The notes under the pieces were generated by a model. The model was given only the letters and a program-made list of their open reading frames with translations, was not told where the DNA came from and searched no databases. Positions 56,677 through 64,000 of a stretch of 64,000 nt of DNA are shown here, piece by piece. The stretch's first letter is position 1, and each line of letters opens with the position of its first letter. Origin of the DNA: Granulicella sp. (lineage in GTDB: Bacteria > Acidobacteriota > Terriglobia > Terriglobales > Acidobacteriaceae); the NCBI GenBank assembly GCA_025408425.1, contig JANXYX010000006.1:1-64000 (forward strand). The letters are read 5' to 3'. The position numbers were made by a program, and so were the translations under genes.

Positions 56677-57615
56677 ATGACCCTACAAAAGATTCTCGTC
56701 ACCGGAGCGGCTGGCTTTCTAGGCTCGCATCTCTGTGACGCCCTGCTGGCTCAGGGCCACGTAGTGATTGGCGTCGATAACCTCTCCACTGGCAATCTCA
56801 CCAATATTAGTCATCTTTCCTCGGAGTCGCGCTTCAGTCTCATGGAGCACGACATCTGCAAGCCCTTCGATCCAGGCAAGGTTGACTTCGTATTCAACTT
56901 TGCTTCGCCCGCCAGTCCCATAGACTATGCGCGCCTAGGCGTTGAAACCCTGCTCGTCGGCTCCGCTGGAACCTTCAACACTCTCGATCTCGCCCGCAAA
57001 TACAAAGCCGGTTATCTCCACGCATCCACTTCAGAGTGCTACGGAGATCCGGAAGTTCACCCCCAGGTCGAAACCTACTGGGGACACGTCAATCCCATCG
57101 GTCCCCGTTCTGTCTACGATGAGGCGAAGCGCTTCTCCGAGGCAGCCGTCATGGCGTACCACCGTTACTATGGTGTCGATACCCACCTGGTCCGGATCTT
57201 CAACACCTATGGCCCGCGACTGCAGGCAAATGATGGTCGCGTTATCTCAAACCTGATGATGCAGGCGCTCCGTGGCGATCCGTTGACCATCTACGGTACC
57301 GGTTCGCAGACCCGCAGCTTCTGCTTCGTCTCCGACCTGATCGACGGCATTCTCCGTCTCTCTCGCTCGAACGAACACCTTCCCATAAACATTGGAAACC
57401 CGGATGAGTGGACCATCCTTGAGTGCGCCCAGGAAGTCCTCGCTGTCACCCAATCGCAGGCTGAAATACTCTTTAAGCCACTGCCACAGGACGACCCAAC
57501 CCGCCGTCGCCCCGATATTACCCGTGCCCGTACACTCCTCGGTTGGGAGCCCAAAGTCTCTCTTCGCAAGGGCCTGGAAATGTCTCTCGAATACTTCCGT
57601 AGCTGCACGAACTAG
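56677..57615 (+). CDS. UDP-glucuronate decarboxylase (UDP-xylose synthase)
   Basis: A 312-residue extended SDR. NAD motif [12 protein letters not shown], catalytic SVYDEAKRF (Tyr/Lys), [16 protein letters not shown] and the late [13 protein letters not shown] are typical of UXS enzymes. It turns UDP-glucuronate from the upstream dehydrogenase into UDP-xylose for EPS. AAGGAAGG precedes ATG 56677. Confidence 0.92.
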   Translation: MTLQKILVTGAAGFLGSHLCDALLAQGHVVIGVDNLSTGNLTNISHLSSESRFSLMEHDICKPFDPGKVDFVFNFASPASPIDYARLGVETLLVGSAGTFNTLDLARKYKAGYLHASTSECYGDPEVHPQVETYWGHVNPIGPRSVYDEAKRFSEAAVMAYHRYYGVDTHLVRIFNTYGPRLQANDGRVISNLMMQALRGDPLTIYGTGSQTRSFCFVSDLIDGILRLSRSNEHLPINIGNPDEWTILECAQEVLAVTQSQAEILFKPLPQDDPTRRRPDITRARTLLGWEPKVSLRKGLEMSLEYFRSCTN

Positions 57616-57628
57616 CAGGTCGATCACA

Positions 57629-57668
57629 AAGCCGCCAGCCAGCAAACAGCGCTCCCTGGCGGCTTTTC
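57629..57668. terminator. Terminator after the UDP-xylose synthase gene
   Basis: AAGCCGCCAG pairs with CTGGCGGCTT around an 17-base loop and is followed by TTCT; it lies between convergent genes. Confidence 0.75.
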
Positions 57669-57684
57669 TAGCCCTTCACGTTTG

Positions 57685-59715
57685 CTACTGGTTCGTGGAG
57701 CCTGAGTGAAGCTTCGGGTACCACGTCACCTGGAACGCTGCAGCCGTATCACTCTGCGCACCCGTCTTGTACGCAGGCGCTTTCCACCGTTCGTACTGCA
57801 CCCAGGCATTCAACTCCAGATCGTGCCAAATGCGCTTGACGACATCGACCTTGAACTGATTCTGTGTCGTTCCGCCAGGAGCAAAATCCTTCGGTATCTT
57901 CTTGTTCAAGTACTCCAACTGCACCCACTCATTGCCAGACAGATGATAGGTCAGCCATGCCTGCCCACCCTTTGCCTCGCGGCCGATCCAGTCGCCCATG
58001 ATAAAGCCCTTGTTCGTATAACCCTGCACCTGAATGATCTCGAAATAGTTAAAGTGTCCGCCGCTGCTGGGTCTCACTCCAGGGTCCGTCGTCACACCTT
58101 CCAAGCGAAGATCCAGCTTGTTCAACTTCGGAAAGTGCGAAAGATACAGCCCTGTCCGATAGGCCGCCCGTCGAGGTGCGCTAATCGGCGTCACGTCATC
58201 ATGGCAAATAGAGTCGAGGTAGAGAGTCGCATAATTCCGCACAAAAGGTAGGCGCCAGGAGAAGTTGAAATCACTGAATCTCGCCCCTGGATCCTCACGG
58301 GAGTACTTCTCATCAGGTGTAGTATCCCGGAAACTAAAGAACCCTTTCAAAAACGTGTGCAGCGTCACAGGCTCATGGTCAGCGCCGCCAAAGATGATCG
58401 ATCGCTCAAACCCAAATTCAAAATTCTTGGTCGGTCGGAAGGAGAACATCTCCGCATGGGCCCAGGGATGATTTGGAGAGGTATGCCCCTTCAAGCTCCC
58501 GATGAAAAAGTCGTACCGCAGCGGCCCCGTAATGCGCGACAGCAGCGGAATGCTCCACGGCTCCACCCGATTAACTCGAAACGAGTAAATATTCTCAGCA
58601 TTGTTGCTCCATGCCATCGCCCCGCCCATGGATGGCCCTAGCCATGCATCTGTCTTGCCCAGTGAGATCTCGTGCCCAATCAAATGCGCCGACACAGCCG
58701 CTTCCACTAACCGAAATGAATTTTGAGCAGCAATTGGTCCTGCAGGTATCGTCGACTGCGGAGCATTTGGCGGCGTATAGATCAGCGTGTCGTTGATCGA
58801 CAATTGCTGTGCCAGAGCCAGGCCGTACCCCTCCCCACTCGGTGCATGCTGATACTCACCTCGCACATACAGCGAGAAAGGTCCAGCCTCATGTAGCGTC
58901 GAAAACCCCGTAATGTTATTGAACCCGCTTTCATACGGACGCCCATAGTCATTGTTGATCGTCTGTCCCAGGTGATAGCTGTCCCGAAGCGTTGGCCCGC
59001 CGATGCCCATCAGCCGCGTATACGCTGATTGCACCCCATAAACCGGTCCACGTGACATATTCCAACTTGGAATCTCTGCCTCCAACTCCTTCAGCATCGA
59101 CGCCAGAATCTCCTGAGCCTCCTCGCTATCGCCGCTCATGATGTCGTCCTGGGATGCCTGCAACATATGCAGCGTACTTCGCCGTGTCCAGGGACGCATC
59201 CCCAGAAACATCGTGTCCACGTACCCCAGCGAATAAAGCCGCGTCATCGCGGTATAAACCCAGCTATCCACCGGAATATAAGCAGATCCAAGACGGTCGG
59301 CCTTAGCTTCCAGATCCGCCCCGGGGCCGTACGGCGCGTACGCTTGATTCGGTTCCTGTTGTGGCTGATCGACCGGCGGCACCTTGGCGGGGGCAGCCTC
59401 TTGCGGCTTAGGCTTTACAGCCACAGGCTCAGTCGGCTGCTTACGATCGTAAGCAGGGTAGGAAGGTAAGGATCCCTCCTGCCCCTCAGTCGCGGGCTGG
59501 CGCACCTCTGGTGCAAGTGGCGTCGGCGTCGTCTGCGCATGTAGCAAAGGAACCGCGCAGACAGTTCCCAACGCAAGGCTAAAAAGAATCCTGGTCCGCA
59601 CTCGCACCTCAAACTGATCTGAACAACCAACTCCAGTGTAAATCCCGCGACTTTCGCCAACTTCCCGAAGCCACCGCAAGCCTTCAAAGATGCGCATCCG
59701 CCACCGTGAGGTCAC
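57685..59715 (-). CDS. Wzi-like capsule assembly outer-membrane protein
   Basis: A 676-residue protein. The signal peptide RILFSLALGTVCAVPLLHAQ begins near residue 41, so the true start may be a later GTG (59607 or 59601). A Pro/Gln linker follows, then a conserved helix region (SDQ... LYSLGYVDTMFLGMRPWTRR), then a beta-barrel with GHEISLGKTDAWLGPSMGGAM and FRPTKNFEFGFERSIIFGG, the pattern of Wzi family proteins that hold capsule to the cell surface. Convergent with the capsule sugar-nucleotide genes. Confidence 0.85.
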   Translation of the reverse strand: MTSRWRMRIFEGLRWLREVGESRGIYTGVGCSDQFEVRVRTRILFSLALGTVCAVPLLHAQTTPTPLAPEVRQPATEGQEGSLPSYPAYDRKQPTEPVAVKPKPQEAAPAKVPPVDQPQQEPNQAYAPYGPGADLEAKADRLGSAYIPVDSWVYTAMTRLYSLGYVDTMFLGMRPWTRRSTLHMLQASQDDIMSGDSEEAQEILASMLKELEAEIPSWNMSRGPVYGVQSAYTRLMGIGGPTLRDSYHLGQTINNDYGRPYESGFNNITGFSTLHEAGPFSLYVRGEYQHAPSGEGYGLALAQQLSINDTLIYTPPNAPQSTIPAGPIAAQNSFRLVEAAVSAHLIGHEISLGKTDAWLGPSMGGAMAWSNNAENIYSFRVNRVEPWSIPLLSRITGPLRYDFFIGSLKGHTSPNHPWAHAEMFSFRPTKNFEFGFERSIIFGGADHEPVTLHTFLKGFFSFRDTTPDEKYSREDPGARFSDFNFSWRLPFVRNYATLYLDSICHDDVTPISAPRRAAYRTGLYLSHFPKLNKLDLRLEGVTTDPGVRPSSGGHFNYFEIIQVQGYTNKGFIMGDWIGREAKGGQAWLTYHLSGNEWVQLEYLNKKIPKDFAPGGTTQNQFKVDVVKRIWHDLELNAWVQYERWKAPAYKTGAQSDTAAAFQVTWYPKLHSGSTNQ

Positions 59716-59724
59716 CTGCGCCGC

Positions 59725-60651
59725 CTAAGGCCTTACTACTTCAGCAATCTTAAGCTTCTCCCTGAAGCGTCTTTCCACTCCATTCATCCATGCCTGGGTA
59801 CAAATCTTTCGCCCCAGTAGAAAACTCCTCAGCTGTGCAATCGGATCATCTTCGACCCGCTGTTTCGCTCCCTCCATCCGAAACGGAATACATGCAATCA
59901 GTACCGGCCCACCGTCTCCCCGCATCCTGCCCATCGACTCCTGAGCCACCCGATACAACGCCACTGCATCACTCGCATCCACCGGAATCCCGGGTACTCC
60001 ACTCTTCTGCGCCCACCCACAAACCCGGGAATCCGCCTTGCCTCCATGCTTAGCCCCAGCCAGCAACACCACGAAAATAATCGGTAGGTCCAGCTCTCCA
60101 GATCGCTTGAGCACCTGCATCCACGCCGTCTTGGTCGCCTCGTTCGCCTGCGCGTAAACCACCACAACGTTCTTTTGCTGCATCGACTTCATCAGCAACC
60201 CGGCACCCATCGCTGCAAACAGCCTTGGCTCCGCCCCCACCACGAAGGGAAGCAGTTTAGCGATATCGCCGCCACCCGCCGGCGTCGCGCTCTTACGGTC
60301 CAAAGCAGACTGCGTCACATCCAACACCGCTTGCAACTTAGCTCCTAAAAGGTGGCCCGTCAGCCCACCCGCTCGGCAGTCCATCACCACGTCGCCCGAG
60401 GCCAGCCCTTGCACCAACCCCACCCGGCAAGCTTCCTGCCCCACCGAGGGCTCCAGCCCTCCATGTTTCTTCTTGCGTTGCCGCTGGAGCACGTGCTCCT
60501 CTAACAGCCGCGCCTCAACCATCTTTTGATACATCTGTCGCAGCGTCTCATTCCTGACCAGCGGATTTTCATGCGGTGCCAACTCGCTCGCATTGCCGGT
60601 TGGAATACTCTTCGCGCCACCCAAACCCTTACTCTTCGCACCCATCGTCAA
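59725..60651 (-). CDS. Degenerate E1-alpha-like (TPP-fold) protein
   Basis: A 308-residue protein aligned in style with 2-oxoacid dehydrogenase E1 alpha (NETLRQMYQKMVEARLLEEHVLQRQRKKK, EPSVGQEACRVGLVQGLASGDVV). The TPP/Mg motif (GDG...NN) expected near residue 170 is missing; the segment reads VVVVYAQANEATKTA, so it probably does not bind TPP. It may be an inactive regulatory paralog or a decaying gene. It lies behind aceE but a strong terminator stands between, so it likely has its own promoter. Confidence 0.7.
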   Translation of the reverse strand: MTMGAKSKGLGGAKSIPTGNASELAPHENPLVRNETLRQMYQKMVEARLLEEHVLQRQRKKKHGGLEPSVGQEACRVGLVQGLASGDVVMDCRAGGLTGHLLGAKLQAVLDVTQSALDRKSATPAGGGDIAKLLPFVVGAEPRLFAAMGAGLLMKSMQQKNVVVVYAQANEATKTAWMQVLKRSGELDLPIIFVVLLAGAKHGGKADSRVCGWAQKSGVPGIPVDASDAVALYRVAQESMGRMRGDGGPVLIACIPFRMEGAKQRVEDDPIAQLRSFLLGRKICTQAWMNGVERRFREKLKIAEVVRP

Positions 60652-60663
60652 GAAATCCTCACC

Positions 60664-60702
60664 CTCAAAAAAACTGCGAGGGTTCCATCAAGGAACCCTC
60701 GC
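60664..60702 (-). terminator. Rho-independent terminator after aceE
   Basis: On the minus strand GCGAGGGTTCC-TTGAT-GGAACCCTCGC is an 11-base perfect stem followed by AG and a run of eight T. Confidence 0.95.
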
Positions 60703-60764
60703 CCATCATATTCGACATCTTCAAAACAACTAGCCCTCGAACCCGAGTCCAATCAGCTTTAGCG

Positions 60765-63431
60765 CTACGTTCTTGCCGGATCAGGAGCCTCGACATCCAG
60801 CCCCAGCTCTGCCAGGGCCTTCTGCGCTGCCTTCGGCTTGAACTTGCCCTCGCGAGCCAGCTTGGACAGCGTAGCACCCACAATCGACTCTGCATTCACC
60901 TCAAAGTGACGGCGCAGATGTTCACGATTGTCGCTGCGTCCAAACCCATCCGTGCCCAGTGTCACCAGCCGCGTTGCAAGCCAGGGCGACAGCGAATCCG
61001 GCATCACCTTCATATAGTCGCTCGCTGCGATAATCGGTCCCTGCGTTCCGTCCAGTGCCTTCTGCAGATAGCTTTGCCGTTCTGCTTCCGCCGGATGCAG
61101 ACGATTCCAACGCTCTACTGCCAGCGCATCGCGCCGCAGTTCCGTGTAGCTCGTCACGCTCCATACATCAGTCTGGACGCCATACTTCTCCGCCAGGATG
61201 CTCTGCGCTCGCAGCACTTCATTCAGAATCGGACCGCTGCCAAAAAGCTGCGCCACCGCCTCGCCGCTTGTTGCCGGCTTCAGCTTGTAGATACCCCTCA
61301 GTATGCCCTCTGTCGAGCCCTCTGGCATCGCAGGCATCGGATAATCCTCGTTGTACATCGTGATGTAGTAGAAGACGTCTTCGCCCTTCTCATACATCCG
61401 TCGGATTCCATCCTGAATGACCACCGCCAGCTCATACACAAACGCCGGATCGTATGTCACGCAAGTAGGAATTGTGCTCGAAAGCACCGGACTGTGCCCA
61501 TCCTGATGCTGCAGACCTTCGCCGAGCATCGTCGTGCGTCCAGCCGTCCCACCCATCAGAAAGCCCTTGCCGCGAGAGTCCGCAAACGCCCACGCCATAT
61601 CGCCGATTCGCTGGAACCCGAACATCGAGTAGTACATGTAGAAGGGAATCGTCGGCACTTTATAGTTCACATACGCCGTTCCAGCCGCTGTAAACGAAGC
61701 CATCGATCCAGCCTCGGTAATCCCTTCCTCCAGAATCTGCCCATCCTTTGCCTCGCGGTAGTACAGCAGCATGTCCGCATCGTGCGGAACGTAGGCCTGC
61801 CCCTCCGCTGCGTAGATTCCCACCTGCCGAATTGCGGACTCCATGCCAAAAGTGCGTCCCTCATCCGGCACAATCGGCACCACGAGCTTGCCAATCTTCG
61901 TGTCCTTCATCAGGTGCCGCAGAATGCTCACAAACCCCAGCGTCGTCGATACCGCGCGGTTATTCGAGCCGCCCGTCCACTCCTTGTAATACTCCAGCGG
62001 AGGAGCCTCGAAATTGAACGCCGGAACCTCACGCTTCGGCAGATACCCACCTAGCGCTTGTCGTCGCTCCTGCATGTACACAATCTCCGGCGAGTCCTGC
62101 GACGGCCGGTACGGCACACCGTCCTTCGCCTGCTGCTCAGGCACCGGAATATCGAACCGCTGCACAAAATCAGCGAGCCCTTCATCAGTCAGCTTCTTCT
62201 CAGAGTGCGTCGCATTCCGCGCCTGTGCCGTTCCCAGACCGTAGCCCTTCACAGTCATCGCGAGGATCACCGTCGGCCCACCCTTGTGCTCCATCGCACG
62301 CTTATAGGCGTTATAGATCTTCGCAGAGTCATGGCCGCCGCGGTGCAGACGCGCCAGATCTTCGTCCGTCATGTCTTTCACCAGCTCGAGCAGCTCCGGA
62401 TACTTCCCGAAGAAATGCTGCCGCAGATAGGCCCCATCCTTCGCCTTGAACCGCTGCAGGTCGCCATCCACGCACTCTTCCATCCGGCGCAGCAGCAACC
62501 CAGTATGATCGCGCTCAAACAGAACATCCCAGTCCGAGCCCCAGATCACCTTCAGCACATTCCATCCGGCGCCGCGGAACACGCTCTCCAACTCATCGAT
62601 AATCCGCTTGTTCCCACGCACTGGTCCATCCAGCCGCTGCAGATTGCAGTTCACCACGAAGATCAGGTTGTCCAGCTTCTCACGAGAACCCAGCGAGATC
62701 GCACCCAGCGTATCCACTTCGTCCGTCTCGCCATCGCCCACAAACGCCCAAACCTTGCGGTCCGTCACCGGGATCAACCCCCGCTGTTCCAGATACCGCA
62801 TAAACCGTGCCTGATACACCGCATTCAACGGGCCAATTCCCATTGACACCGTCGGAAAATTCCAGAACTCCGGCATCAGCCACGGATGTGGATAAGAACT
62901 CAGCCCTGGAGTCTCCCGCAACTCATGCCGGAAGTTCTTAAGATGACTGTCAGTCAGTCGGCCTTCGAGGTACGCACGCGCATACACACCCGGCGAGGCA
63001 TGCCCCTGGAAGTAGATAAAGTCTCCTGGCTGATCCCCGTACTTTGCATGGAAGAAGTGATTAAACCCCACCTCCAGCAACGTAGCCAGCGAAGAGTACG
63101 TCGAAATGTGTCCACCAATTCCCGCATCCTTCTTGTTCTGCCCATGCACCATCGCCATCGCGTTCCAGCGAATCAGCGCTTCCACACGCTTCTCCATCGC
63201 GCGGTTTCCCGGGTACGGAACCTCATCATGCTTCGGAATCGTATTCCGGAAAGGCGTATTCATGTCGGTAGGAGTCGGTACCCCAGCCTCACGCGCACGC
63301 TGCCGCAGAGCAGTCAGCAACTCCACGCCCTGCTCCCAATCCTGCGCAACGACGTCATCAAACGCCTCAATCCACTCCGATACCTCTGCTGCAAAGTCCT
63401 GTCCGGCGGCTGTTTCAATCTTAGTGGTCAT
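60765..63431 (-). CDS. aceE: Pyruvate dehydrogenase E1 component, homodimeric
   Basis: An 888-residue AceE-type E1. Conserved parts: GGHISTYSSLATLLEVGFNHFF, TPP motif VGDGETDEVDT with NLIFVVNCNLQRLDGPV, DEGRTFGMES, and GNPDKFYDL-like central regions, with length correct for the family. It decarboxylates pyruvate and passes acetyl to E2 lipoamide. E2 and E3 genes are not in the window. A terminator follows. Confidence 0.96.
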   Translation of the reverse strand: MTTKIETAAGQDFAAEVSEWIEAFDDVVAQDWEQGVELLTALRQRAREAGVPTPTDMNTPFRNTIPKHDEVPYPGNRAMEKRVEALIRWNAMAMVHGQNKKDAGIGGHISTYSSLATLLEVGFNHFFHAKYGDQPGDFIYFQGHASPGVYARAYLEGRLTDSHLKNFRHELRETPGLSSYPHPWLMPEFWNFPTVSMGIGPLNAVYQARFMRYLEQRGLIPVTDRKVWAFVGDGETDEVDTLGAISLGSREKLDNLIFVVNCNLQRLDGPVRGNKRIIDELESVFRGAGWNVLKVIWGSDWDVLFERDHTGLLLRRMEECVDGDLQRFKAKDGAYLRQHFFGKYPELLELVKDMTDEDLARLHRGGHDSAKIYNAYKRAMEHKGGPTVILAMTVKGYGLGTAQARNATHSEKKLTDEGLADFVQRFDIPVPEQQAKDGVPYRPSQDSPEIVYMQERRQALGGYLPKREVPAFNFEAPPLEYYKEWTGGSNNRAVSTTLGFVSILRHLMKDTKIGKLVVPIVPDEGRTFGMESAIRQVGIYAAEGQAYVPHDADMLLYYREAKDGQILEEGITEAGSMASFTAAGTAYVNYKVPTIPFYMYYSMFGFQRIGDMAWAFADSRGKGFLMGGTAGRTTMLGEGLQHQDGHSPVLSSTIPTCVTYDPAFVYELAVVIQDGIRRMYEKGEDVFYYITMYNEDYPMPAMPEGSTEGILRGIYKLKPATSGEAVAQLFGSGPILNEVLRAQSILAEKYGVQTDVWSVTSYTELRRDALAVERWNRLHPAEAERQSYLQKALDGTQGPIIAASDYMKVMPDSLSPWLATRLVTLGTDGFGRSDNREHLRRHFEVNAESIVGATLSKLAREGKFKPKAAQKALAELGLDVEAPDPART

Positions 63432-63551
63432 AGGCTCTCTTCAATCCTCGCAAAACCAGCGCTTATGCTGTCATAACTAGTGTCATATCCAAGATAAATC
63501 CTTCAGGAAAGAATCGTCACCTTCCCTGTTCGATACTCAGCACAAGTCTGC

Positions 63552-64000
63552 CTAAGTCGAATAATCCGCGTTGATCCGGACATACTCTTCCGTCATATCG
63601 CACGTAATGAACCGGCACTCCGCCTCTCCCATCCCCAGATGCAGCGTAATCGTGTAATCCCGCTCCAGCATCACCGCATGCGTCGCTACCTCATCGAACC
63701 CTGCCGCCCGCATCCCATACTCGAATACCGGCTGCGCTCCAATCAGAATCGTTACCCGTTCCGCCTCGATGGCTACTCCGCTCCGCCCCGCCGCCGCCAG
63801 CAACCGGCCCCAGTTCGGATCCGCGCTGCTCCACGCCGTCTTACACAACGGAGAAGTCGCAATCGTCTTTGCCACCAGCTTCGCATCCGCTTCGGTCGCC
63901 GCACCCGTCACATGCAGCGTTACCACATGCGTCACACCTTCGCCGTCATCCACAATCTGATGTGCCAGCGATCCGCAAACCAGCGCCAGCGCATTCGCAA
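63552..64000 (-). CDS. argJ: ArgJ, C-terminal part (cut by window edge)
   Basis: The last ~149 codons of the bifunctional ornithine acetyltransferase/N-acetylglutamate synthase, open to the window edge. Visible marks are LVCGSLAHQIVDDGEG, TIATSPLCKTAWSSADPNWGRLLAA and the ending MTEEYVRINADYST, typical of the ArgJ beta chain. The autocleavage Thr lies outside the window. It recycles the acetyl group in arginine synthesis. Confidence 0.95.
   Translation of the reverse strand, partial: ANALALVCGSLAHQIVDDGEGVTHVVTLHVTGAATEADAKLVAKTIATSPLCKTAWSSADPNWGRLLAAAGRSGVAIEAERVTILIGAQPVFEYGMRAAGFDEVATHAVMLERDYTITLHLGMGEAECRFITCDMTEEYVRINADYST

Noticed and set aside
60576..62054. 492-codon open frame on the plus strand antisense to aceE
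   Set aside because: Shadow of aceE, rich in Arg/His/Leu with no family pattern.

Overview
The window reads as a piece of an Acidobacteriota (Terriglobia-type, Granulicella/Terriglobus/Edaphobacter-like) chromosome. This is inferred from the moderately high GC, the TonB-dependent receptor with an N-terminal carboxypeptidase-regulatory-like domain, the imuA-imuB-dnaE2 cassette with a RecA-like ImuA, and the mix of homodimeric pyruvate dehydrogenase, a Wzc/Wza-type capsule locus and many small secreted proteins. No sequence search could be run, so the genus is not fixed.

The left part, from base 1 to about 28.5 kb, looks like the right arm of an integrated mobile element. It ends in a tyrosine integrase (27050-28231, minus) beside the 3' half of a tRNA-Arg(CCT)-like gene (28451-28495) that has no 5' half, plus a second 19-base copy of the tRNA 3' end at 28528-28546. 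From left to right it carries: the end of an unknown gene; a ParB-like protein with a terminator; a minus-strand operon dndB-dndC-dndD-dndE (DNA phosphorothioation) that runs on into a membrane protein and a methyltransferase; a divergent plus-strand four-gene cassette (a 56-residue protein, an SMC-like ATPase, a Dnd-associated small protein and a PLD-helicase) that looks like the matching restriction arm; an SRAP protein; a GHKL ATPase with a possible C-terminal PD-(D/E)xK nuclease; the mutagenic translesion cassette imuA-imuB-dnaE2 plus a small 69-residue gene; an HExxH metalloprotease-like protein coupled to a small membrane protein; a long non-coding leader before an SSB-like OB-fold gene; and a Fic protein with an autoinhibitory helix and a winged-helix tail. 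Modification needs a cysteine desulfurase (DndA or IscS), and none is encoded in the window.

The right part (28.5-64 kb) is ordinary chromosome. It holds a small secreted protein, a GT2 glycosyltransferase, an MFS transporter, a quinone oxidoreductase, a cobalamin riboswitch ahead of a TonB-dependent receptor, a Tat-exported Gfo/Idh/MocA oxidoreductase, groES-groEL under a CIRCE element, an SDR, a CpsB-type phosphatase, purQ, a VOC protein, a GH13 amylase, a half-size AI-2E-family membrane protein, and a nitrate/sulfonate-type ABC transporter with a fused double permease.

The capsule/exopolysaccharide region (48.5-59.7 kb) encodes an acetyltransferase, two glycosyltransferases, a Wza-like exporter and a BY-kinase on the minus strand, then UDP-glucose dehydrogenase and UDP-glucuronate decarboxylase on the plus strand (precursors UDP-GlcA and UDP-Xyl), then a Wzi-like outer-membrane protein. 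The window closes with a degenerate E1-alpha-like protein, aceE, and the C-terminal part of argJ. Strong hairpin terminators separate several convergent or adjacent units.
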